A DNA stretch of 64,000 nt, from contig JAHBSL010000003.1 of NCBI GenBank assembly GCA_019639135.1, positions 186,001-250,000 of the forward strand, given 5' to 3'. The translations under genes were made by a program, and so were the position numbers. The notes under the pieces were generated by a model. That model ran no database searches and was not told the DNA's origin. It was given only the letters and a program-made list of their open reading frames with translations. Each line of letters starts with the position of its first letter. The stretch's first letter is position 1. This stretch comes from Acidobacteriota bacterium (GTDB lineage: Bacteria; Acidobacteriota; Blastocatellia; Pyrinomonadales; Pyrinomonadaceae). This document shows, in pieces, positions 15,000 through 22,158 of this stretch.

Positions 15000-15209
15000 A
15001 TGAAATTTTTGGTGCTCGACATCCTTAGTGTTTATAAGGCGGCGGTCTCGCCGTTCCTGCCGCCGGCATGCAGATTTGAGCCGACGTGTTCGGAATATGT
15101 CCGGCAGGCGGTCGAGAAATACGGTGTGCTGAAGGGAACCTGGATGGGCATAAAGCGTATCTTAAGGTGCCAGCCATTTTGCAAAGGCGGGCACGACCCG
15201 GTGCAATAA
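15000..15209 (+). CDS. yidD: Membrane protein insertion efficiency factor YidD
   Basis: 69 residues. The pattern YKAAVSPFLPPACRFEPTCSEYVRQAVEKYGVLKGTW, followed by RCQPFCKGGHDPV, is diagnostic for YidD, including the conserved cysteines. The family assists YidC-dependent insertion at the inner membrane face. Its position between rnpA and yidC is the canonical one. Confidence 0.96.
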   Translation: MKFLVLDILSVYKAAVSPFLPPACRFEPTCSEYVRQAVEKYGVLKGTWMGIKRILRCQPFCKGGHDPVQ

Positions 15210-15230
15210 AGCGTTCGAAAGATTTTAACG

Positions 15231-17144
15231 ATGGATAATTCGGATAATCAGGGTCAATTCCGGCTTTTTGCCGCCGTCATTCTTTCGATGCTGATCCTCG
15301 GGGTCTGGTCGTATCTTAACCCACCGGCACCGCCGCCCGAACAAGCTCAAACGGAAACCGCGACGAACCAACAGGCCACGCCTCAGCCGACCGAGTCGCC
15401 CGCCGCACCCGCCGCGACGCCGGCTCCTCCGGTTGACGAGGCACCGAACCGGCAGATCGTGGTCATGTCGCCGCTCTATCAGGTAACGCTCGATAGCCGC
15501 GGAGCCGTTGCCTCAAGCTGGATACTTTTAAAGAACAAGGTAAATGGCCGCGAGACGCCGCTCTTTGCCGATGGCGGCACGGCGGAGAACCCGAAACCGC
15601 TTGAGCTCATCTCGAACGAGGCTCGGAGCCGCACGCCGCGTGAGCTTCCCTTCCGGCTCGCGACGGGCGATGCCGCGCTCGACACGCTTCTCAACGAACG
15701 AAATTATCAGGTTAATGCCGAGGGCGACACCGTAACGCTAAATGCCGGCGAAGAGAAGACCATCGAGTTCACGCTGACGGACGGCGCCGGGCTTGAGGCA
15801 CGCAAGCGTTTTCTTTTCCGTGCGGATGGCTACATTGCAGACCTCGGGCTTGAGGTAAAGCGAAATGGTCAGACCGTCCCGAACACAAAGCTCCTGATCG
15901 GCCCGAGCATCGGCGACCACGCAATAAATAACCACACTTTTTATCGGATCGAATCAGAAGCGGTTGCCTCGGTCGGCGGGGATATTTATCGGAAACAGGG
16001 CTATTACTCTTTTGAATACGATGCCCAGAACCGCGGTTCATTGACCCTTCCAGGAGCGGTGAGTTGGGCGGGCGTCAGCGATGCCTATTTCGCGATGGCG
16101 GCCATCCCGGCAAATCCGGCCGAGGGACTTGAGGTCCGTGCATCCAAGTACGAGGTCGAAACGCAGCCGTTCTATCCGAGCATTTTCAGTTGGGCCCTTC
16201 GCAGTCCGACCACCAAAGAGACGCGGCATTTGGTTACGGCCTACGTCCCGGTTGCGGCGGATGGCTCGGTAACGAAGATCTACACTGGAACGAAGGATTA
16301 CTTTCATCTTTCGTCGATCTCGGATGACCTCAATGCCGCGGCCGGCCGAGAACTTGAGTTCGTCAACGTCATCAACTTTGCGACGTATCGTATCGTCCGC
16401 TTTTTTGTAAAGCCGCTTTCGGTCCCGATCCTCTACGCCCTTGATTTCTTTAACCGGCTGACCGGCAACTACGGCGTCGCGATCATCGTCTTCACGTTCC
16501 TTTTCTATTCGCTGCTCTTCCCGCTCCGCTGGTCGCAGTCAAAGAGCTTCAAGAAAGCGGCCGGCAATGCCCCGAAGATGAAGGAGGTCCAGGACAAGAT
16601 CAAGGACCTGCAGAAAAAGGGCGTGCCGATGGACGACCCGCGGATGCGCGAGCTCCAGATGGAGCAACTGCGGATGATGAAGGGAGCGGTGCCGATCGGC
16701 GGCTGTCTGCCGATGCTGCTTCAGTTCCCGCTCCTTATCGCCTTCTATACGGCGATCACCATCGCGCTTGACGCGAGGCAGGCGAGCTTTGCCTGGCTCC
16801 CGGACCTTTCCGGTGCGGATCCGTGGCACATTCTAGAGTTCGGCTTTGCCATCTCGATGGTGCTCGCGATGAAGTTCACACCGACCGGTGCGGCCGTAAC
16901 GCCCGAGCAGCAAATGCAGCAGAAGATGATGACCTGGCTGATGCCGGTCATGATGCTCTGGGTAATGTGGACGGCACCTTCCGGACTTTTGCTTTACTGG
17001 TTCTTTGGTAATATCGTTAGCTTCGGCCAGCAGATGGTGATCAACTATATGAATAAACCTGCGGAGCCCGAAACGACCGAGGTGGTCAAAGAACCGCTGC
17101 CGAAGAACATCAAGAAGGTAAAGGGCGGGAAGAAGGAAAAATAG
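15231..17144 (+). CDS. yidC: Membrane protein insertase YidC
   Basis: 637 residues. An N-terminal membrane segment (about 10-27) is followed by a Pro/Ala-rich linker (PPAPPPEQAQTETATNQQ...), a large periplasmic beta domain (about 75-375), and the conserved insertase core with five membrane segments from about residue 385 (NYGVAIIVFTFLFYSLLFPLRWSQSKSFKK; cytoplasmic loop with MKEVQDKIKDLQ; GGCLPMLLQFPLLIAFY). The C-terminus is Lys-rich (KKVKGGKKEK), which can contact the ribosome. The periplasmic domain shows this is the Gram-negative type. It inserts proteins alone or with SecYEG. Confidence 0.97.
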   Translation: MDNSDNQGQFRLFAAVILSMLILGVWSYLNPPAPPPEQAQTETATNQQATPQPTESPAAPAATPAPPVDEAPNRQIVVMSPLYQVTLDSRGAVASSWILLKNKVNGRETPLFADGGTAENPKPLELISNEARSRTPRELPFRLATGDAALDTLLNERNYQVNAEGDTVTLNAGEEKTIEFTLTDGAGLEARKRFLFRADGYIADLGLEVKRNGQTVPNTKLLIGPSIGDHAINNHTFYRIESEAVASVGGDIYRKQGYYSFEYDAQNRGSLTLPGAVSWAGVSDAYFAMAAIPANPAEGLEVRASKYEVETQPFYPSIFSWALRSPTTKETRHLVTAYVPVAADGSVTKIYTGTKDYFHLSSISDDLNAAAGRELEFVNVINFATYRIVRFFVKPLSVPILYALDFFNRLTGNYGVAIIVFTFLFYSLLFPLRWSQSKSFKKAAGNAPKMKEVQDKIKDLQKKGVPMDDPRMRELQMEQLRMMKGAVPIGGCLPMLLQFPLLIAFYTAITIALDARQASFAWLPDLSGADPWHILEFGFAISMVLAMKFTPTGAAVTPEQQMQQKMMTWLMPVMMLWVMWTAPSGLLLYWFFGNIVSFGQQMVINYMNKPAEPETTEVVKEPLPKNIKKVKGGKKEK

Positions 17145-17150
17145 AGACAA

Positions 17151-17600
17151 ATGAGCGACATTTGCGAAAGATCAGAAGAATTTCTCGAAGACCTTTTCGA
17201 TGACATCGGTCTCGACCTTGAGCCTGATGCCGAATGGACCGACGAGGGCTGCTACATAAACCTAACGGGAAAGGATGTCGAGCTTGCTGTGGCGGAAAAT
17301 GCCGAACTGCTTGACGCTCTCGAAACTCTGCTTTTCCAGATGTACGGCCGAGAGCTTGAGCGTGAGCATCGCTTTGTTTGTGACGCGGACGGTTTCAGGA
17401 AGACTCGCAAGGCCGAGCTCCATGCGATGGCGCGTTTTGCCGCGGACCAGGTTCGCAAGACCGGCCGGCCTTTTACTTTCGGGGTACTTACTTCGACCGA
17501 ACGCCGCATCATTCATATGTCGCTCCGCGAGGCCGACGACCTGCTGACGGAATCGGTCGGTGCCGGACGCGACCGCCGGCTGCAGATCAGCCCAAAGTAA
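17151..17600 (+). CDS. jag: R3H-domain RNA-binding protein (Jag/KhpB-like)
   Basis: 149 residues. A KH-like region (about 15-80, EEFLEDLFDDIGLDLEPDAEW...LLDALETLLFQMYGRELE) is followed by an R3H domain with STERRIIHMSLREADDL. The Jag-N domain present in Firmicutes homologues is absent. KhpB/Jag proteins bind RNA; their usual position after yidC is kept here (6 bp gap). A terminator follows. Confidence 0.9.
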   Translation: MSDICERSEEFLEDLFDDIGLDLEPDAEWTDEGCYINLTGKDVELAVAENAELLDALETLLFQMYGRELEREHRFVCDADGFRKTRKAELHAMARFAADQVRKTGRPFTFGVLTSTERRIIHMSLREADDLLTESVGAGRDRRLQISPK

Positions 17601-17627
17601 AAGACGGCGGCAGATTGCTTTTTGAAA

Positions 17628-17661
17628 GGGTGAAACGGCCTCGGCCCTTTCACTCTTTTTT
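17628..17661 (+). terminator. Rho-independent terminator between jag and mnmE
   Basis: GGGTGAAA pairs with TTTCACTC (one G-U pair), with GGCC/GGCC inside, followed by TTTTTT at about 17656-17661. Confidence 0.75.
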
Positions 17662-17676
17662 GTTTTCAGGTAAGAG

Positions 17677-19053
17677 ATGAAAGATACGATCGTGGCACTT
17701 GCTACGCCGCTTGGGCGGAGCGGCATCGGGACGGTTCGCTTGAGCGGCCCGGACTCGGCACGCATCGCCGGACGCTTCTCGGATGCACCCGATCTTGAAC
17801 CGCGGCGGGCGACGCTCGTTAAGCTTTCCGATCCCGAAACGGGCGAAGCGATCGACGAAGCGGTCGTTACCCTTTACCGCGGGCCGAATTCTTTTACCGG
17901 CGAGGACGTTGTAGAGATAAGCTGCCACGGTTCGCCGGTCGTGCTTCGGCAGGTTATTGATGGCTCACTTCGGTTGGGAGCTCGAATGGCCGACCCGGGC
18001 GAATTCTCGCTTCGCGCTCTGGCAAATGGAAAGATGAACCTTGCCGAGGCCGAAGCGATCCGCGACCTGATCGACTCACAAACTGCGACCGCCGCCCGGC
18101 AGGCCGTAAGGCAAATGCGGGGTGAGATATCGCAAACCCTTTCGCCGGTCAGGGACGAGCTGCTTGATGTGATCGTCGTGCTCGAATCGGCGCTTGAGTT
18201 CGTTGAGGACGATCTGCCTGATGTTCAGACGGCGGCGTTGAGCGATAGGCTCAGGCGAATCGCCGACGAGCTTGACCGCTTTGCCGCAACCTTCAAACAG
18301 GGCCACCTCATTCGCGAAGGGCTGCGGGTCGCGATCATCGGCCACCCGAACGTCGGCAAATCGAGCCTTTTCAATGCACTTTTGGGCAGCGAGCGGGCGA
18401 TCGTAACCGACATCGCCGGGACCACGCGTGACCAACTCCACGAACGGTTCACCATCAACGATATTCCCATTTCGCTTATCGATACGGCCGGACTACGGGA
18501 AACGACCGACGTCGTGGAAAGCATCGGCGTCGAGCGCTCGCGGGCGACGATGGCCGATGCCGATCTCGTCATTCTGATGCTCGATGCCTCGGTCCAGACA
18601 TCGGATGAAGACCGGCAGTTGATCGAAAGCATCAAGGGCTTGAATTACATCGTCGCGCTGAACAAGATAGACAAAGTTCCCTCAACGGACATTGACCGAA
18701 TGATCGCCGCCGAAAATTCGTCGCTCGCTTACCTTCGCGACAAGATCGTTCCCATCTCTGCCAAAACCGGCGAGGGTCTTGAGGACCTGAAAGCCGCGAT
18801 CATTGAACCCTTTTCGCCGGGTGCTGTCGATTCGAACGGATTTCTGATAACAGATGCCCGCCACCATGACCTGTTGCTCCGTGCGCGCGACGAAGTTCTC
18901 GGCTCGATCCGCCTGATCGAGGAACGGGCAAGTGAAGAGATAACACTGGTCGGACTCCATAATGCGCTTCGTTATCTCGGCGAGATCACCGGCGAGACGA
19001 CCACCGAGGATATGCTAACCCGCATCTTCTCAACCTTCTGCATCGGGAAGTGA
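17677..19053 (+). CDS. mnmE: tRNA modification GTPase MnmE
   Basis: 458 residues. It has the N-terminal folate-binding domain (DTIVALATPLGRSGIGTVRLSG), the helical domain, an inserted GTPase domain with G1 GHPNVGKSS near residue 222, G2/G3 DIAGTTRD and DTAGLRET, NKID as G4, and the invariant C-terminal C-I-G-K. With MnmG it makes the cmnm5 or related modification at wobble U34. Its usual partner mnmG is in this window but 29.5 kb away, with the respiratory region between them. Confidence 0.97.
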   Translation: MKDTIVALATPLGRSGIGTVRLSGPDSARIAGRFSDAPDLEPRRATLVKLSDPETGEAIDEAVVTLYRGPNSFTGEDVVEISCHGSPVVLRQVIDGSLRLGARMADPGEFSLRALANGKMNLAEAEAIRDLIDSQTATAARQAVRQMRGEISQTLSPVRDELLDVIVVLESALEFVEDDLPDVQTAALSDRLRRIADELDRFAATFKQGHLIREGLRVAIIGHPNVGKSSLFNALLGSERAIVTDIAGTTRDQLHERFTINDIPISLIDTAGLRETTDVVESIGVERSRATMADADLVILMLDASVQTSDEDRQLIESIKGLNYIVALNKIDKVPSTDIDRMIAAENSSLAYLRDKIVPISAKTGEGLEDLKAAIIEPFSPGAVDSNGFLITDARHHDLLLRARDEVLGSIRLIEERASEEITLVGLHNALRYLGEITGETTTEDMLTRIFSTFCIGK

Positions 19054-19064
19054 TGTTCGCGTAA

Positions 19065-19086
19065 AAGCGCGTGTTTCTACGCGCTT
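19065..19086 (+). terminator. Hairpin after mnmE
   Basis: AAGCGCGT and ACGCGCTT are perfect 8-bp arms with a 6-nt loop, 11 bp after the mnmE stop. There is no T-run, so termination may be weak. Confidence 0.5.
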
Positions 19087-19152
19087 CGCCCCATCTAATT
19101 TCCGCAAGACCTAAGTAAATCAGTGACTTCCAGCCACCGAAGCAACGGGCAC

Positions 19153-19168
19153 AGTGATTGCGGTCACA
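19153..19168. promoter_or_regulatory. CRP/FNR-type operator upstream of uspA and the regulator gene
   Basis: AGTGA-TTGCGG-TCACA differs from TGTGA-N6-TCACA by one base. It lies 73 bp before the uspA start. Three perfect copies of the same motif occur at other promoters in this region. Confidence 0.75.
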
Positions 19169-19240
19169 TCGTCATGTAATTCTTTGGACCTGTTGCCTTT
19201 GGCCGAAAGGCCCCGGCATTTGAAGTGAGGACGATCGAAG

Positions 19241-19720
19241 ATGAAGATCCTGATCGCAACAGATGGTTCCGAGTTCAGCATTTCGGCCATCGACGAGGTA
19301 TTGCGCTATCACACCGACGCCGAGACCGAGGTGCTCATCGTTACAGTTGTTGAACCATTGGTCAACACTGTCGGCGCACCCTTCGGTGTGCTGGACACCT
19401 ACTATGCCACATATCTGAAAGACGCCCGCGAGCGTGCCGAGAAGGTTCTTGAAAAGGCTGAAAAGCGATTCCGCGACTCAGCCGCCGAGAGCGCATCGGT
19501 ATCCGCAAAGGTTCTTATCGGAAAAGCGTGGCAGGAGATCGTAGATGAAGCCACACGTTGGCCGGCGGATCTGATCGCCGTCGGGTCTCATGGCCGCGGG
19601 TTTTGGGAGCGTGCCTATTTGGGATCGGTCTCGAATGCCGTTACTCACCACGCTCCATGCAATGTGCTTGTTGTTCGCGGAAACGCGGGCTCGAAGCCTC
19701 GGGAGGAGTTCTCAAAATGA
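19241..19720 (+). CDS. Universal stress protein (UspA family)
   Basis: 159 residues. It starts MKILIATDGSEFS and has the ATP-binding pattern GSHGRGFWERAYLGSVSNAV (G-x2-G-x9-G-S) near residues 114-133, so it is a nucleotide-binding Usp. The stop overlaps the start of the FNR-like regulator by 4 bp (ATGA), so stress protein and regulator are made together. Usp genes are commonly induced under anaerobic or energy-limited conditions by FNR-type regulators, which fits the operator upstream. Two further Usp genes lie near 33 and 38 kb. Confidence 0.95.
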   Translation: MKILIATDGSEFSISAIDEVLRYHTDAETEVLIVTVVEPLVNTVGAPFGVLDTYYATYLKDARERAEKVLEKAEKRFRDSAAESASVSAKVLIGKAWQEIVDEATRWPADLIAVGSHGRGFWERAYLGSVSNAVTHHAPCNVLVVRGNAGSKPREEFSK

Positions 19721-20454
19721 ACCTGCCAATTTTGAAGATCGAACATAAATGTCCGGAGTGCGGGCTGCAGAAGGATGGGTTTTTCTGCTGTGTTTCCGAC
19801 GACAGCCTCGATCTGTTTCAGGTCACGAAGATCACCAACACCTATCCGGCAGGAAGCATGCTCTTCATAGAGGGACAGCCAGCGAACGGAGTTTACATCC
19901 TTTGTCAGGGCAGCGTAAAGCTTTACACTTGCTCGCAGGACGGCAAGGTCGTCATCCTGCACATCGCAAAACCGGGCGAAATACTCGGCTTGAGTGCTAT
20001 CGTTGCTGGCGGCGAATACGAAGTTTCGGCCGAAGTGCTTGAGCCCTGCCAGATTAACTTTGTCCGTCGGAAAGAGTTCCTGGACCTTATCGAAAAGCGG
20101 TCTGACGTCGCCATGCGGGCCGTCGAGCATCTGAGCCAGCAATATTACGACGCCTACGATCAGATCCGCTCTTTCGGGCTTACGAACTCCGTTGCCGGTA
20201 AGCTCGCGGCGCTAATGCTCTCTTGGTGTCGCGACACTGGCAATGGCTACGGAGCGGTCAGGCTGAAGCTGCCATTCACGCACGAAGAGATCGCCGAGAT
20301 GATCGGTACTTCGCGAGAGACGGTAACGCGGCTCTTAAAGGACTTCCGGCAAGACGAGCTAATTACCCTTAAGGGGTCAGACCTCCTGATCCACGATCCT
20401 GAGCGTTTGCGATCGGTGGTCACAAGGCCACGTGGTTCGCGGGCGCGAAGCTGA
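19717..20454 (+). CDS. FNR-like regulator with probable Fe-S cysteines and a CRP-type recognition helix
   Basis: 245 residues from the ATG at 19717 (GGGAGGAG at about 19701). The N-terminus has Cys12, Cys15, Cys24 and Cys25 (KCPECGLQKDGFFCC), and Cys111 lies in LEPCQINF, aligning with Cys122 of E. coli FNR (SMVCEIPF). These could bind an oxygen-sensitive 4Fe-4S cluster. A cyclic-nucleotide-binding fold spans about 35-150, and a winged helix-turn-helix about 185-230. The recognition helix is R200-E201-T202-V203-T204-R205, matching the CRP residues R180, E181 and R185 that read TGTGA, not the FNR pattern for TTGAT. TGTGA-N6-TCACA sites are present at four nearby promoters. It is probably the regulator of the cytochrome genes. 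Confidence 0.93.
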   Translation: MNLPILKIEHKCPECGLQKDGFFCCVSDDSLDLFQVTKITNTYPAGSMLFIEGQPANGVYILCQGSVKLYTCSQDGKVVILHIAKPGEILGLSAIVAGGEYEVSAEVLEPCQINFVRRKEFLDLIEKRSDVAMRAVEHLSQQYYDAYDQIRSFGLTNSVAGKLAALMLSWCRDTGNGYGAVRLKLPFTHEEIAEMIGTSRETVTRLLKDFRQDELITLKGSDLLIHDPERLRSVVTRPRGSRARS

Positions 20455-20455
20455 C

Positions 20456-20471
20456 TGTGATGCTGATCACA
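20456..20471. promoter_or_regulatory. Perfect TGTGA-N6-TCACA operator upstream of the cNMP-domain protein
   Basis: TGTGA-TGCTGA-TCACA, starting 2 bp after the regulator's stop codon and about 84 bp before the next gene's start. Confidence 0.85.
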
Positions 20472-20554
20472 TAAGGGTGTGACGGTTGTCCTATCTCTCA
20501 GTGCCAACTAGACCAATAACTAGCGGATAACTTCTTCTCCCGCAGGGAGGCCGC

Positions 20555-21013
20555 TTGATCGAACTGCCGGATCGCAGCTTCAACCCTCGAAATAAGGTCA
20601 CAGACCGTGCGGTGCCCGTCCGCCCATTGATATTTCATCTCGATGAAGCGGCAGGTTCACGGCTCTTGAGCTATGGAAAGCCGATGCTGGCTGCCGCCGG
20701 CGAACGTTTGATGGGCGCGGATGAAGTTCCCCGACGTGCCCTTTTCCTTCTAACCGGTAGAGCGTCCCTCCATCTGCTCAATTCATCTTCATCTGACGTC
20801 TTCGGCCGAAGCGAGTTGATCGGGTTTGCCGAGGCCATCTCACGCAGGCCGATGTGCTATTCCGTGGTCGCCGAAAGCGACTGCCGCATAGAAATGATCG
20901 ACCGCGGTGAGCTACTGCTCGCAATAACCAAAGACGATCATTTGAGACAGAGCCTGATCCTCGCCCTGAGCACGGAAATACAAGAAATATATAGACTTTT
21001 TGCGCTTTTGTGA
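20555..21013 (+). CDS. Cyclic-nucleotide-binding-domain protein lacking a DNA-binding domain
   Basis: 152 residues, TTG start 4 bp after GGGAGG (20545-20550). The sequence resembles the sensor half of CRP/FNR proteins: SRLLSYGKPMLAAAGERLM, LFLLTGRASLHLLNSSSSDVFGRSELIGFAEAI, CYSVVAESDCRIEMIDRGELL, ending in the dimer-helix-like LRQSLILALSTEIQEIYRLFALL. No helix-turn-helix follows; the gene ends at the next operator. It could form heterodimers with, or titrate a ligand from, the upstream regulator. The cAMP phosphate-cassette residues are not well conserved, so ligand binding is uncertain. Confidence 0.8.
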   Translation: MIELPDRSFNPRNKVTDRAVPVRPLIFHLDEAAGSRLLSYGKPMLAAAGERLMGADEVPRRALFLLTGRASLHLLNSSSSDVFGRSELIGFAEAISRRPMCYSVVAESDCRIEMIDRGELLLAITKDDHLRQSLILALSTEIQEIYRLFALL

Positions 21014-21024
21014 CACCTGTCACA
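21009..21024. promoter_or_regulatory. Perfect TGTGA-N6-TCACA operator upstream of the decahaem cytochrome
   Basis: TGTGA-CACCTG-TCACA overlaps the stop codon of the preceding gene. It is 87 bp before the decahaem cytochrome start at 21111. Confidence 0.85.
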
Positions 21025-21110
21025 GAGAGCCATCGTTATTCGATATAGAGTTAGTTGGCAAAATAGCCAAAGTTCTACAATTTTGTTCCCACGTTTTCAG
21101 GGAGGCGACC

Positions 21111-22145
21111 ATGGCTTCAACAACATTTATTAAACTTATCCTGGTTATCGTGACCTTTTCGGTCATCGTGATCTGGGGTGCTTTCGGAACGGTCTCGCAG
21201 GCCATCAGTACATCGGAAGTCGCCCTTTATGAAAACGAGGCCGTTTATCAGGTCGGGCAGGACGACTACGTTGGGTCGGAGACCTGCAAAGCCTGTCACG
21301 AACAACAATTCGACCAGGTAGCAAAAACCATACACGGAAAACTCGGCGAACTGACCGGTTGGAAAGGCAAGGTTGTCGGCTGCGAGGCGTGCCACGGCCC
21401 CGGCCGCGAACACGTTGAAGGCGGCGGCGACCGCACGAAGATCAAGATCTTCAAGGAAATGGACACAAAGGCCGTTTCCGAAAGCTGCCTTACCTGCCAT
21501 GCCGGCCGAGAGAACCACAACAATTTCCGCCGCGGCGACCACTTCCGAAACAACGTCGGATGTACGGATTGCCACTCGGCACACGGTTCGACATTCGGGC
21601 CGGAGAAGGCGGGTTCCATCACCTTTGCAAATGATGCGTCACGCGAACGCCCGACCCTTGCAAGCCGGGCGATGCTCATCGCGGCCGAACCGCAGCTTTG
21701 TATAAGCTGCCACTCGGAAATGAAGGCCCAGTTCTCGAAACCCTTCCGCCACAAGGTGCTTGAAGGGACGATGAACTGCAGCGATTGCCATAACCCGCAC
21801 GGCGGATTTGAGAGCAAGCAGACTCGGGTTGCTCTGGGATCGGATCAATCCTGTCTCCGTTGCCATACTCAGATGCAGGGCCCGTTCGCATTCGAACACG
21901 CTCCGCTCAAGACCGAAGGCTGCGGCGCGTGCCACACACCGCATGGCTCCAACAACCCGAAGATGCTCAAACGCAGCTCGGTCAGGCAACTCTGCCTTGA
22001 GTGCCATACGAACATCGTGAACGTCGAACTCGACCCAAATATTCCAACTGGGCCGCACACGCAAACGAGCATTCGCACACAGAACTGCACGGTCTGCCAC
22101 TCGCAGATACACGGTTCGAACAGCAACAAGGATTTCTTCAGATAG
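21111..22145 (+). CDS. Decahaem c-type cytochrome (MtrA/DmsE/PioA family)
   Basis: 344 residues from the ATG at 21111 (GGGAGG at about 21099-21104). An N-terminal signal or anchor (about 6-27) precedes ten CxxCH motifs: CKACH, CEACH, CLTCH, CTDCH, CISCH, CSDCH, CLRCH, CGACH, CLECH and CTVCH. This number and spacing, and the next gene being an MtrB-type porin, place it with MtrA/DmsE proteins, which form a haem wire threaded into an outer-membrane barrel. It would carry electrons across the outer membrane. There is a perfect CRP/FNR-type operator upstream. Confidence 0.95.
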   Translation: MASTTFIKLILVIVTFSVIVIWGAFGTVSQAISTSEVALYENEAVYQVGQDDYVGSETCKACHEQQFDQVAKTIHGKLGELTGWKGKVVGCEACHGPGREHVEGGGDRTKIKIFKEMDTKAVSESCLTCHAGRENHNNFRRGDHFRNNVGCTDCHSAHGSTFGPEKAGSITFANDASRERPTLASRAMLIAAEPQLCISCHSEMKAQFSKPFRHKVLEGTMNCSDCHNPHGGFESKQTRVALGSDQSCLRCHTQMQGPFAFEHAPLKTEGCGACHTPHGSNNPKMLKRSSVRQLCLECHTNIVNVELDPNIPTGPHTQTSIRTQNCTVCHSQIHGSNSNKDFFR

Positions 22146-22158
22146 GGGGCACAGAACA

